Source: Arachnopeziza araneosa | Lineage: Eukaryota > Ascomycota > Leotiomycetes > Helotiales > Arachnopezizaceae | DNA: 64,000 bases | NCBI GenBank assembly: GCA_003988855.1 | Contig: QYAI01000022.1 | Location: forward strand, 304,002 to 368,001 | Reading direction: 5' to 3' | Shown: piece by piece, positions 11,357 through 23,489 of the stretch | Layout of the letters: each line of letters opens with the position of its first letter | Numbering within the stretch: position 1 is the stretch's first letter | The notes under the pieces: generated by a model | Databases searched by the model: none | What the model was told of the DNA's origin: nothing | Seen by the model: only the letters and a program-made list of their open reading frames with translations | Translations under genes and position numbers: made by a program

Positions 11357-14300
11357 AGCGACAGGCCCTCCTCCCGCTCCCCGCTCCATCCATCGCAGCT
11401 CACAGCAACGCGATGCAGGAATGCCGCACATTTCTGTCCTTCCTGTAACCCTGGTCCACGCCCACCTGGGAAAAAAGGGCCGGTTGTCATCTCATGGGTT
11501 CGTATGATTTCTTCCTCTTTGTGCCGGAGCGTGGGATGGCACTATCCGTCAATACTTGCTCCCATGGTATTCTGGTCCTGTGCTCGGAATCTTGGTCAGA
11601 ACCTTCGACGTGATCGACAAACACGCACTATCTTGAGAGGTCCAACTGCCGCCGTCGGCTAGAAATAGAGGCTGACTGACTGAGACGAGCACGAAGAAGG
11701 GGCACTGCGCTTCCACTTCTATTTTCTAACGGTAGAATCTGCTGGGGCTCTCGCACCGGGAACGGGAGATCCATCCCCGTCGCATTCGGGACTCGCACAA
11801 GGGATCCGACTCCGAGGATGCTGAAGTGGAAGTTCACAATCATCAGATGTTACGTCGCCTCTGGGGAGCCAGACTTCAACTCGGTTGGGTCAAGCGCACA
11901 GTGACCCAGCCTGCCCCCCCCCCAGCTAGGATGATTACTGTAGGGGCGCCCACACAAAGCAAAAGGCTCCAAGTGTCCAACGCTCCCCTGGTGGAGACGT
12001 CGAAAGGGATCGAAGCCTGTCTCGGCTCGCCCACTGGCTCCTGGATCCCAATAATATGCCAGGCTGGGGTTGCTGAGCCAGCTCCAGCATTTCGGCCAGC
12101 GGATCCCCTCCAGAATCCAAGAGGAGGCATCGGGTAAAGTGAATGCGCATCTTTCCCCTTCCTTGGGACGCTGATAGATGAACTGCCAGTACAGTAGAGC
12201 CATTTCTCGCTCACATCGATTGACTACAGAACACGCTCCAGTATCGCTCGGGGCACCCCTCTCCGGTTCCGGGGCCAACCATTGGCTTGCAGCTTTCTCC
12301 CATTTATTTGTTGCACGCACATCTCGCTTCGTTCGACGCCCGCACTTCGGCTCCGCACACCAATGAATCGAGAGCGGACGATGCGGTCGAAGCCGCGGCC
12401 ACGAAATGCCGCGCCACCAAAACATCTCGACGCCCCGTAAACCGGCCACTAGCCCAGACGCCTTCCAAGCCACTGCGACTCTGACGCTTCGCCACCGTAC
12501 TGTCCTGTCCTGTACCTCCCGGCATGCGCTTGATCTCTCAGTTCCCAAGATCATCACCCATTGCAGAACACCTGCTGCACCCGAGGGGCCTGCATCAGGA
12601 CTTGCATCTGGCCGGTGCTGTCATACTGGTCTTCAAGCACGTTGACTCCACGTTTCCATCGCCCGTCGGAGCGAAAGATATCATCAGCCACTGAGCGTGT
12701 CACTCCGGCCGCAGAAGTCTTGCAAAGTCGTTTCTCCTCGGCGCTCTGGATTCCTCCATGCTAACTTCGCATGGGCATGGCGTCTTGGCTGCGATGCGGC
12801 AGCTGCGGTTCAGCCGTTGCAAATCCAAGATCTTCGATCGCAGCCGAACCCTGAATCTTTCTGACAGGTTCAACACGACTTCCGACGTATTTGCGTCACT
12901 CCAGGTCCAGTCAAACATCTGCGTGTCTCTTCTCTTATCCGTGACCGTGGCCTCGTCGCTGAAACGAGAAACTTTCCCACACGGGCTCTTTTTTTTTCTT
13001 TCCCTGGGACGCCAAAGCTCCTCACACACATCCAAGATTAACCTGCGGCCAAGAAGGGTGGGAGCAGCACGATTGGAGGAAATTCTACGCGCATGGGCTT
13101 GGGGCCATCCTCTGGCTGGTGTGGGAAAAATGAATCTTTGTCCCTTGGAAGGTTTGACCAGCATATGCTTGTCTGCCGCCCCCCCCCCCCCCAAATGGCG
13201 GATGCAGGCTTCGCTCCCCGGTGCCCGCCAGCCGAAGGATCTGAAAAGCTTACTTAGCCATTCCCATCATTCCTAGAAGTGCTGCGAGGCGAAGATTGAT
13301 TCACTCCATGTGTTGAAAAGGGCTGGCCTCCTTCAAAGCTTTAAAGTCAAACGTCCTGTCCTGACTCCTCGAACATGCAAATCCCGGTCAAGCGACGGAT
13401 ACAGAGGCACATATTACTTCAAAGGCCCGACTAGGCAGATTCCCGTCAATGCATTGCCGGTGAGGCATGCTGGTCGATCTGTTCTCCCAGCAAGATGGAA
13501 GCGCTTGGTTAACAGTCATCTTATATCCAGCATTGAGTACCCACCTTGTCCGTCAGTGATGGGCATACTTGCGGAAGAGCAGCAGCTTGGGAAGGCAAGA
13601 CGGCAGTCGTTCTTGTTCACCCTTCCCAGTGCTACCCTAGATCGCAGTACCTTGCCTTAAATCCCTTCAAATCCCCAGAAATTGGGAATTCTGCGTCATG
13701 CTAGCGCCTTCTCCAATCCTAACGTCCACGTACGAAAATGCGGATTTTGCCTGGAAGATGGTGAAACAATCTTCATGAGAAGCATATTGAGTCATTCCTA
13801 AAATCTGAATCGTGGTGATTGCCACCATGATTTCTTGGACTTGTCACAAGAACAGGATTGAAAAGTGGATCTACACACCCACCCGCGCGATCTTGATATC
13901 GGGACATTTCAAAACTCGAATCAAAAGATGGTGGGGGTGTAGCCTCAGGTCCCGGGGTATTGGAGTCAGACGACGCCTGCGCACCTCTCTCAAACAGTCA
14001 CCTTGGAATACCAATCTTGACCAAACTGAGATATCAGCGTCGAGAGTCCTGGCATCGGATGATCACTCCATAGGATGGTGAGTGTGTTGCACCCCCAAGT
14101 CAGAGAGAGCCTTGCTATCTGCCAACAGCTGGAATCTTTATGCACCAAGCCGCAGTTACAGATATCTACCGGACGACTGCCATTTACTCGGATCATTCGT
14201 TCCACATGGAGCTAAAATGGGGAAGCTGTGATCCTTGCCTCTAAGCCGGATCTGAAACTATGAGCAGCAAGTGGTCTCATTCTTGGTTGGATGAATGACT

Positions 14301-16311
14301 AGAACTACCTTGTACCGTCGTTCGATACTCCCATCAATACCTTTCGCCTCTTCCAACCATTATTATGCTGTACTTTGGTACTAGATAGACCCTGGCCTAT
14401 CTTTCTCATCACAAGATAACACCAGTTAGAACCGCTTTGGCTAAGTCACGCTTTTTTCATCATAAACCTGACACCTGGTTGTATTACTTCGTCTGCTGTA
14501 TATCACGCGAGAACTCCACTTTCATCTAGGAATCGACAAGGCATCTGGATATTGTACCGGTACACCACCTTTCCCTCTTTGATTTTCCGTTTGAGGGTTG
14601 TACCGCCGTACTTGTGACACTGTCAACGCCACCTCCCTCCCATGGCGAGATGGCATGCGGGTAGCCGTACATATCAGGAGACTTTTGGTCTCAGGTCTAC
14701 TTTGGAAAGAGAGTTTGAAAGCGATACAGTAAGAGACAGATCATGCCATGCTTAGGTGAGTTGGATGGGAGAAGAAAGAATGGCATGATATAAGCTGCCA
14801 TGTGATCGAGCTTTCTTTCCGTTCCCTTGTTTACGTTTAGAATTTCGAGTTAGGGTTAGTACGCTATCCTTTCCGCATACATCTCCCTCCGTTTGTTTCT
14901 TCGCCTATCTTATCTTCCTCGCTTTCCATTCCATGGTTTCTTCTCTTGCTTCATGCTCTCCCTCATCTAGTACCATATCCTCACGCCACTTCAGCATCAA
15001 CCTACGGAAAGCTGCATGTATCTCGAGCCTCCAGATCGACCTTGGGACCCCTTACCAAAATACCCAGTCTCGGAGAAATAAAGCACCACTGGGTGCTACG
15101 CAAGATGCAGCCTCCCGTGCGGAGTGACTTCTGAGGACGGAATGAGAAATCGAGGAGACAATAGGGGTGAGACGTGGGAAGATGTGAGACCCGTAGACAT
15201 CAGTAGCTGCAGAGATATGTGGAAGGATGAAGGAAGCACGAGGCGCTGGGCGGAAATGAGTCGAAGAGAGGTCACACGCTTCACGTGGTTGACAGCTGCG
15301 TGAGGTTCTTGGAAAGTGCATCTTTTGAAAGTGCAGAAAAGTTCAGGTCGAGGTTGCATGCATAAGCTAACTAGGTCAATGTGATGACCTGCAGAAACAA
15401 CTCGAGATATTGTCTGCTTCGCGCAGCGCTATTGTTTATTTCTTTTTGAGGAGGCAAGTGGTGCGCGTGTTGTTCTGCTGTGTACGTTAGCATGAAATAT
15501 CAAGCGCTCACGTTGGATGGGGGAGATGTATTTTTGCAGACGCTCTCTCCGAGGTGGATAAGACCATGAGATGGAAATTCCATAGTCAAATCAAGTATCA
15601 TTTTGACTTGTAATTGGAATGCCTGGAAATGTCAATTTGATATTTCTGAACGTGATTTATAATCCGCTATTCGCAGTATTCATGAGAGTGCATCTTAACT
15701 CGAGCGCATCGAGGCCTACCGACGCATGATTTTTCTTCTGTATCTACAAGAGACATGCGTGGCTATATATCTCTATTCGTTTTTATCTCCCCCCTCGTAT
15801 GTATTCTGCCTCCTAAGAAACGAGTGCCTCTGCACAAGACCGATTCCTTGACGCAGAGGCCATCTACGTGCGTCTCAGACAGCAGTGATGAGATGGAGAG
15901 ACATGAGTGGTAGAGAGGAAAGTAGCATGTTAGATGGAGGATTATGTTTATGATAAATGCTGCTGCTGCTATATCTCGCTCTCTTCCCCCCTCTAGACGA
16001 CGTCGTCATATCATTCATCTACATGTCGCAGACTCGACACATCAATATCTCACTCACCTGCGCCAAACCCACTCGTACCTCGTTTCGACGCAATGCTTGA
16101 GAGGTGTTCCTCTTTAAATCGGCACGCCTCTTGTGCAGACCGCTAGGATGAATATGATTACCCATTGTGGAGAGCGGGTTGGGATGTATCGTAATCTTAC
16201 TCCACTGATCCATGAGATGCTGGCTTCTCTCCTTCACGCACTGAATGTGCGTATTGGAGTTGGAATTTAAATGGGGGATGGGATGGGAGTTCTTTGGGAG
16301 GGTGTGAGAGG

Positions 16312-16346
16312 GGGAGAGAGAGAGTGTGTGTGTGTATATGTATATG
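16312..16346. repeat. GA / GT / TA dinucleotide tract
   Basis: A GAGAGA run passes into a GTGTGT run and then TATATG. It is a simple-sequence tract in the gene-free stretch. Confidence 0.8.
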
Positions 16347-17074
16347 GTTTAGGATCGATGCGTAGAAATTGGAGAGAGAGAAAGGGTGTGTTGGGGTTTT
16401 AGTAAGGCTAGGAGAGGGGGATGGTTGGATGGTTGGCTGGGTATGTTATTGTAGAGAGGTTTTGGGGGGGGTTGTATCGGTTGTGAAATAGAGATTTAAA
16501 TAGATGGTACAAGTCTCTCTTTGTACTATGAGATTGTTTTCCAGCTTTGATATAAAATAAATCGTCAGATACACATTTAATTCCATGCTCATAAAATCGT
16601 CATCTTCCCTTCTCTCGTTTTTCTTAAACTCGTAATTTACACTCATTGTCCTTATCCACTCCGAAGCACCGCACCAATATACAACTACTCATTGATAGGG
16701 CTAGCTATCTCATCTAACTCGACGCTGAGCGTGGATCTCTTATGTCTACATCTACGTCTCGCTACAATATCTCTTAATATCTCTTCGCAATCCAGTTACA
16801 GAAGAACCCTTGTCATCTTTGCTACAGCAAGCTCACCTAGCTTTCGATCTCGCCTCGGGATGAGAAATGGAAAATTTATCCGGGATAATGAAGGATGGAT
16901 TTGGTGACGTGAACAGGGCTGTAGAAGTAGGATGGTCGGGACTTGGCGAGGTGGGTGTGTCGTAGACGGAGGCGATGGAGAGGTTACGATGGGTTATGGA
17001 GGGTTGGATGGTGTTCAAAAATGTCGTTGAAAAGATGGCGGAGAGGAATACACGGGATAGGGAAAGGATATGAT

Positions 17075-17106
17075 GTGATAAGGATGTGATAAGGATGTGA
17101 TAAGGT
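17075..17106. repeat. 11-bp direct repeat (GATGTGATAAG)
   Basis: About three head-to-tail copies in the gene-free stretch. Confidence 0.8.
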
Positions 17107-17464
17107 GTGATGGATAGAGAAGAAATTTTTTAGTCTTCAGAGGTGAAAGCTAAGAAAGGGAAGGGCAATCTGGTTCTTGTTTACTGTTCAAATGGCAAGC
17201 GAGGAAGAAAATATTCTCACGAGCGCATAAAGTGGTTATGAATATGAGCTCAACTCAGCGATTATTTGTATTGTACATGCCCATTGCTGACAGCCTCCAG
17301 AACATCAAGTAATCATGAAATGACAAAAGAAATCTAGACAAAGCAAATGTGCCGTAAACTCCAATCTTCTATAGCCCGCTAAACGATTCCAAGTGCGGAT
17401 TCGCACTTCTATTCTGCCGTATATTGTTCAAACATCCCGATCTAGACTATTCTTAACATATCCT

Positions 17465-18479
17465 TTACTTCTTCGGCTGCACTCCTTCTCTGAGCTGATA
17501 CGCACTGTCCAAACTCTCCACATCCCTCGAATGGCGCGCCTTTGATGCGCCAATGATTTTGCTGGGATGATGAACATTGAAGAGGATCATGGTGAGAAAC
17601 ATCAAAGTCGAATCGAAAATGTAGAGGAAGTATTCGTGGTCCAGCAAGAACCCATCCTGGCCCATGACGTACTCGGCGATTCTGAAGATGCTTCGGATGA
17701 GGATCATGAAGCTTGCTCCATACAGGATATAGATGAAGCCTTCCCAGCTGACGTCCAACTGCTGCGAGGCAATGGTTGGATTCTTCCTCATGCGGAGATG
17801 GAAGACGAGTGTTACAATCATGAAGAGGCCAAAAAAGATAACCTGGATACCGAGACCGCCGGTGATGACATCCTGGCCGAGTTTGATCTCGCTCGCTTTC
17901 TTGGCTCTAGAGAGAATGCTGCCTCCTCCACTCTGTGCAAGGAATGAGATCACATCGCCTGCGACGAAGATTTTGGTGAGGCGGGAAGGACGTATAGGAG
18001 CGAGGTGGGCGGCGTCAACTAGGAGGATGAGTCGTCCTAAAATCATGTAGATAGAAGCAGCGAAGAGAGCAGGAGCTAGCAGAAGGGTGAGAGTTGCAAG
18101 AATGTAGGGCCCCAGGGTCCATTCAGCGAAGGGTTGGTTGGCATTGATGGCACGGCCGACGTAGCCTATGGACTCAACTGAGATAGTTTAGTCTGGGGAG
18201 TTGTTACAGGTGAAATGGACTTACAGATACCGCCAATCAAAAATGGGATGAAATACCATGTTCGCTTCTTGATCAATTGATAAGCGTGGAGGATGGTGGT
18301 GATGGCGAAAAGGGCGATAAAGGCGATTGCCGCGGGCTTGGAGGGGTTATAGCTGTCATCAAATTAACACGGCAAATAGCTGAGATGTTTTCAAGGTGGT
18401 CTAGGGTTTAGGAATTGTCAAATAGCAATTGGTATGAGAAAAAGACTTACTGATAGAGTAAATACCCGTCTTTGGCCAT
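17465..18479 (-). CDS. RTA1-like seven-helix membrane protein
   Basis: Member of the fungal RTA1/RTM1/RSB1 family of seven-helix membrane proteins. In yeast the family is linked to resistance to 7-aminocholesterol and to export of sphingoid bases; the exact substrate here is unknown. Three exons (18451-18479, 18225-18352, 17465-18177) give 289 residues. Introns are 98 and 47 bp with GTAAGT donors. Family signposts are YNPSKPAA near the N-terminus, then FESIGYVGRA, LAPALFAASIYMILGR, FVAGDVISFLAQSGGG, and GLGIQVIFFGLF. The tail is short and basic. It is divergent from an Upc2-like Zn2Cys6 factor across 654 bp that contain a palindrome with a TCGTATA core, which suggests co-regulation. Confidence 0.92.
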
Positions 18480-19133
18480 CTTGAAAGGTGTTGGAGTGGA
18501 TGAAGGGTCGCGAAGCGTAAACTGTGCGATGAGGAAGACCCGAGCTCGTACTTATCGTGGGCGGACTTGCTCGTGAAAAGAAATACTGTAGATCAAGGGT
18601 AGGTAGTATCTGAGGCTGAGACTTTGACGCGTAGAGATTGAACTGCTACAGCGCGTAAAAGGGGGTAGGAGCGAATGTCAAGCGAAATGCTGAGGCTGTA
18701 GAGACCGAAGAGAAATTTTGAAGGTAGCAGAACGCTTCTGCTATATACCTACGGACTAAGAAAAGAATTGCAGTGCCAACTTAGCATTGGAGTGAAGCAA
18801 GTAAGCTTCTCCTGAAAACGCAGTCAATTGTCCCGTTACGCGCTTTCAATAAAGCTCGGATATCTCGTATAGATATCGGATAGTATTCGGACACTGGGTA
18901 GAATGAAGCGTACCAATCAAGTAGCGCTCTGTGCGAGCCTGGTCAAGGGCCGACGCTTTGTTCCTCGTATCGCCGCCGCCGTTTTAAATGAGCCACCAAA
19001 TCCAACGTCGACTCCGCCAACGTATTGACGTGGCCTTTCACATACGCTCGCATTCAGAGGATTATTACTGGCTTGCATATACGGGTGCTCAAGGCATTCT
19101 TTCTGGCCTGTTATCACTCGCCCAACCGGCAAT
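18480..19133. promoter_or_regulatory. Shared divergent promoter, RTA1-like and Upc2-like genes
   Basis: 654 bp separate two divergent start codons. An inverted repeat at 18859-18877 is the only defined element I can see. The remainder is ordinary sequence without an open frame of interest. Confidence 0.6.
18859..18877. promoter_or_regulatory. Palindrome with TCGTATA core (candidate sterol-response site)
   Basis: GATATCT, a 5-bp spacer CGTAT, then AGATATC form a perfect 7-bp inverted repeat. The sequence contains TCGTATA (18865-18871), identical to the core bound by yeast Upc2/Ecm22. It lies 257 bp from the start of the Upc2-like gene and about 380 bp from that of the RTA1-like gene. One 7-bp match can occur by chance at this length (roughly one in twelve). 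The coincidence with a dyad and with an Upc2-like neighbour is what makes it notable. Confidence 0.4.
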
Positions 19134-21224
19134 ATGGACGTCAATGGGATGATCGACGCCAATTCCGTCAACAAAGCGGTGTCGGCTAGGAAACCGCATC
19201 GCAAGACGAGGACCGGATGTCGGACGTGCAAGCAAAGGAAGATTAAGGTTAGTCGCTGCTGTTGCATGTCTTTCTGCTTTTGTTGTTTGCATTTGATCCT
19301 CTATTCGGATTTCGTACTCGGCGCTCTGTGTGCGAGTGCGAAACGTCGCTCCTCTTTCTTGCGTCGCTTCGCAAGCTTCATGGGACTAGTGTTCCGTCCT
19401 TGTGGATGTGCTACCTAGGTATCATTGTGGCTTTAGGCATTTGCTTCGACTCAACTCCTCATTCTTCTATCTATAGTCTAGACATCTTGTTTCCATTCTG
19501 TACGTTGCTCCGACTATTCTCATTAAGGAAAGTTTACTTTGGCTTGATGAGGTCAGCTTCATGTCCATCAATCACGAATCTAAGTTCGACAATTGGACAT
19601 TGAAATACAGTTCCAAAGCAAAACTAATAATCTCTCTTGATTGCTATTTTCCTCGATGGCTGGCGGTGTAGCATGTTCTTGTTGGCTCTTATTTGGCTTC
19701 TTTATAGGAAGACTAAATCGCTTTCGAAGTATTTTGGATGCCAATTTCGATGCATAGTCAGAAAATCTTCTGTGTAATGTTCATCTACTAACTGATACCT
19801 CAGTGCGACGAGCAACGCCCTTCATGCAACAATTGCGTGAAACATTCTGTTGCTTGTGACTTCATATCATCAGACTCGGCAGGACCATCTACTAATACTG
19901 TTGCACTCCCCTCGCATGTAAGGAGCATCAATTCTTATCTATGATATAAATTACTCCGCACATCTCACAATTTGGACTGCGCTGCGACATTTCTGTTGTT
20001 TGAAAATTCAATTGTCAAAAGACTAGAGTGATCAATAAGGCTTCCTTTCCAGGCGGAAACTTTGTCCTCTTAGTCTCGCAATCTTCTCAGGGCAAAGAAT
20101 TGCCTCATGATGCTTATGTGGTCTCTTGAAATCCTAATCTAATATGTGCGATAGTCTTCCGCAAACAACAGTCGCTATGTTGGACCAAGTCTACTGAACT
20201 TCAATTCCAACCCGAACTACGATCCAGCTCTGACAGAACAATCTTCTCTTAATCTCTCCGATCTTCATCTTTTACACAAGTAAGGACTCCAAACCAAAGT
20301 TCAATGCTCCAAAAAGTACTGACGGACTGGATATCCAGTTACATAACAGGTACGGCAGACACGCTTCATACGGACGTCGTTCTAAAAACCCTCTTTCGCG
20401 TCAATGTTCCCCAGACAGGTTGCGAGTATGACTTCGTTATGCACGGTATCCTCGCTCTCTCCGCTCAACACCTCGGGCATTATTCTCCACAAAAGCGCAC
20501 CTACTACACAAACCTAGCTTCCAGACACCACCAACTTGGCCTTCGACTTGCAACTTCGTTACTCCAAAACATCAACGTTGCAAACTGTGATGCTGTTTAC
20601 ATATTCTCAGCGCTCACGCTCTTTTACACTTTCGCCACACCACGGAAACAAGGCGATTTTCTCTTAGTCGGCGAAAAAGGTATTGCGGAATGGTTGTTCC
20701 TGGTCAAAGGCACCAACTCTATTATTGGTGCTTTCGAAGATAACCTTCGTAACGGCCCTTTTGGACCCTTATTCATAGCGGGAACGAGGCGTTCCCAGCT
20801 CCGGGAAGAGTATATGAAGGATATACCACCAGAACATGATGTCTTATACGGCCTCGAAAGCCTTATTCAAAACAACTGCATCAACAGAGACCATATCCCT
20901 ATCCTCATTGGAGACTTGAACCTGCTCAGGAAAAGCTTCGCTTACCTGCATATCCCAGGAGGCATTCCGGGTTTCGAGATCGGCGACGTTTTCAGCTGGG
21001 TCTTTTCGGTGAGTGATGAATACTTGGAATTGTTGAGGCAGAATAGACAAGAGTCTCTTTGTATTTTTGCGTACTTTTGTGTGTTGCTGAGAAGGTTGGA
21101 GGGTCATTGGTGGATGGAGGGCTGGGGTGTATTCCTTATGGAGAGAATTTGGAGTCTATTAGATGCTGAGCATAGACTCTGGATACGGTGGCCGATTGGA
21201 GAAATTGGATGGATTCCAACGTAG
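19134..21224 (+). CDS. Zn2Cys6 transcription factor, Upc2-like
   Basis: Fungal zinc-cluster regulator of the kind annotated as sterol uptake control protein. Four exons (19134-19247, 19804-19917, 20155-20279, 20339-21224) give 412 residues. The zinc cluster reads CRTCKQRKIK, then after a 556-bp intron CDEQRPSCNNC and a final Cys in SVACDF, so the intron splits the cluster between its second and third cysteines. Introns two and three are 237 and 59 bp. The middle begins LSDLHLLHNY, and the C-terminus ends RLWIRWPIGEIGWIPT, which closely matches the normal end of the Upc2-like family, so the gene appears complete. The 556-bp intron is long for this genome; I see no gene in it. The regulatory target is inferred only from the adjacent divergent RTA1-like gene. 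Confidence 0.87.
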
Positions 21225-23489
21225 TGGGACTAAAAGTGTGGCTTCCAGGAGTAAGAGACGCTATAAATCAGGTGCCAGATGATCAGAACGATCTAGGCGG
21301 AGTTAGTGATTGTAGATTATGTCTCTCTAAAGATGCTCCGTGGTCTGATTTGAGACCTATCCTTGTGCGATATTTTCAACGAACGCAGAAGCAAAAGAGC
21401 TGCATATCTGAAGAAAATATCAGATGATTAATCATCGCCGAAATCTGAAGCGAGGTTCAAAAGTGTACCTCCTTTGATGGCTGCTTCCCGTGATATGGAC
21501 CATCTTCTCTTGATACCCCCTCAGGAAAAAGCGGAAATCGAGTCGCAATCCAACAATCCCACCAAGGATAAAAATATGCACGATTCATTGCTGGCTACAT
21601 GCAGTAGCTAACAATAGCTATATCGGAGAGGCCGAGCTTGTAGTTAATCAGCGAAGCCTTCCAGTGAATTCCATCTTTAGGATGCCACCTTTCCTCGAGT
21701 CAGGGAAGCCAAATTGAATCGCTTCCTGGTCGGACCCGAGAGAGGATCTTGCCACTTTCGCCTACCAAGAGACGGTCGCCAGCACTGAAAGGGGGTGGAA
21801 AAGGTTGTTGTCACTTTATGGACTTTAGCGTCCGGACTTACCGGACATAGATGTGCTGCAGTGTGATGGCATTGAAGCTCTTCATCTCCACAGCCTGTAC
21901 ATCTTTGAGCCGCGCGAGGTGACTCACATTGAACGCTGCTGACCTGAAGACGCGGCCACGGCATGCTCCTTGCCCTGGTCAATTGTCGTTCCATCTTTGT
22001 CAGCGCTCGGTCTCCTCGCGACGACGCGGTATATCTCGTTGTCTTGTCTCCGATGCAACGGTCAATAACCTTCAACCTTCGTCCGAAAGGCAGAGAGGTG
22101 GCAAAAACTCGTGCAGACAACGGGACTCTCTTCACTGTCTATTTCTGGCAAGACGGTTCCATCTCCTTCCCTCCTGATTACTGATTGCCAGTCCTTTTCG
22201 ACCGACCAACGAGCATTTCAAATTCCCATAGCTGGAGCCGCTGCTGGGCGAATGAGGTGGGGTCGCAGCCTTGCACTCCCTCCCGCTAAGATTAGCAGCC
22301 ACAACGTCAAAGGTCTATCTATGATGAGTGATCAGTCCAGATCTATTGACAACGACAACTTCATCCGAGAACTCAAAGTGCATTCTCCAATATACTGTTG
22401 GGCAATTGGAGCGGGTCAACCAACGTACTTCCTGGATCTCTCGAGACATCGCTTGCCAGATCGTCACTAGATCGAATTGGGTGTGAATAGAGCTTCCGTC
22501 ACTGTAAGATATCTTCTCAAGCGGGATATCCTGCAAAGAAAATGCGCTTGACTGACCAGATTGTAGACATTGAAAGCTGATCTGCACCATTCGTTCATCC
22601 CGAAGTCCGGAGTTTGCAAGTCTCGACCGCGGGTGAGAACTTCATCTTGCACCCCCTCGCACCATCTCGCACCCGACCGAATACCAAATCAAATTGGCTG
22701 CGCAATTGTCCTAAGCCTTTGCTCCATCTTGCCTCCTGCAACGTCAGCTGCACCTCCAAGGATACAATTGAATTGCAGAAGCTCCCCTCCTATCTCCTTT
22801 GCGACCCACTCAAGCTAGGTGCTGCAAGAGGATTGGTAAAGAAGTGGACAGAAGCTTCCTAATATTATTGAGAGAATCAGCGGCACTTCTCGACCACGTC
22901 ATTGTCGAATTGGAAGGCGTAGGGCTGCCACGGCCCCTTGAAAAATACTGGTCGACGGCTGTCGGGGGTCAGGCATCCGTTGTGGGATCTAGTCACACTC
23001 GAGGGGTTGTTCGAAGACGGATAGCACTTGGGCTGTGCTCTTCACTCATTGGTAATTGACGAAGGGGCAAACTGGAACTCTGGGGGAGGGCTAGGCAACA
23101 TATATACGCTATCTTAGGTTGTTGGCCCTGGTTCTCAGTGGGCAAAAGGCTCTGTGTCATCCTGCATGCTTGACCCTATCTCCACCACTGAGCCCTAAAT
23201 CCAGATCTACAGGGCTGTTGAGCGAGACACCGCTCTGCTCCTTCTAATCTAGCTTCCGCAGGAAGACTCCCGGCACGGTTGTTTTCTCGCCTTAATCGTT
23301 GAATTGTTATTGGTGCTCTCACACGGCCAGTACTAGAAGGTCAGAGAGAGCGCTGAGACCATAGAGAGTATTTACCCGCAAGAAAGACCCACTCTTGCCA
23401 GCTGTTGGAAGACATACCATCGAGCTGGGTCGAGGTCATTCAACGCTCAACCCATTTTTCCTGCATTTTTATACCAAATATTGCCAAAA
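21225..23489. other. Intergenic, no gene recognised
   Basis: About 2.3 kb between two zinc-cluster genes on the same strand. Open frames reach about 150 codons but overlap on opposite strands and show no domain or family resemblance. It should include the 3' UTR of the first gene and the promoter of the second. Confidence 0.55.

Larger units (their letters stand above)
10421..17464. other. Seven-kilobase stretch without a recognisable gene
   Basis: No protein family, spliceable gene or RNA gene could be recognised here on either strand. The first 700 bp probably hold the 5' UTR and promoter of veA. Open frames of 100-235 codons between 11 and 13.3 kb fall in locally GC-richer sequence, overlap each other on opposite strands, often start at non-ATG codons and have Trp/Cys/Arg-heavy composition, so I treat them as chance. 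Simple repeats are listed separately. A long noncoding RNA or an extended regulatory region is possible but unsupported. Confidence 0.5.

Noticed and set aside
11850..12557. 235-codon minus-strand open frame in the veA upstream gap
   Set aside because: It begins at a non-ATG codon, overlaps open frames on the other strand, is rich in Trp, Cys and Arg, and resembles no family; chance in locally GC-richer DNA.
14845..14862. TTAGGGTTAG, telomere-like
   Set aside because: Only about one and a half units; too short to be an internal telomere repeat.
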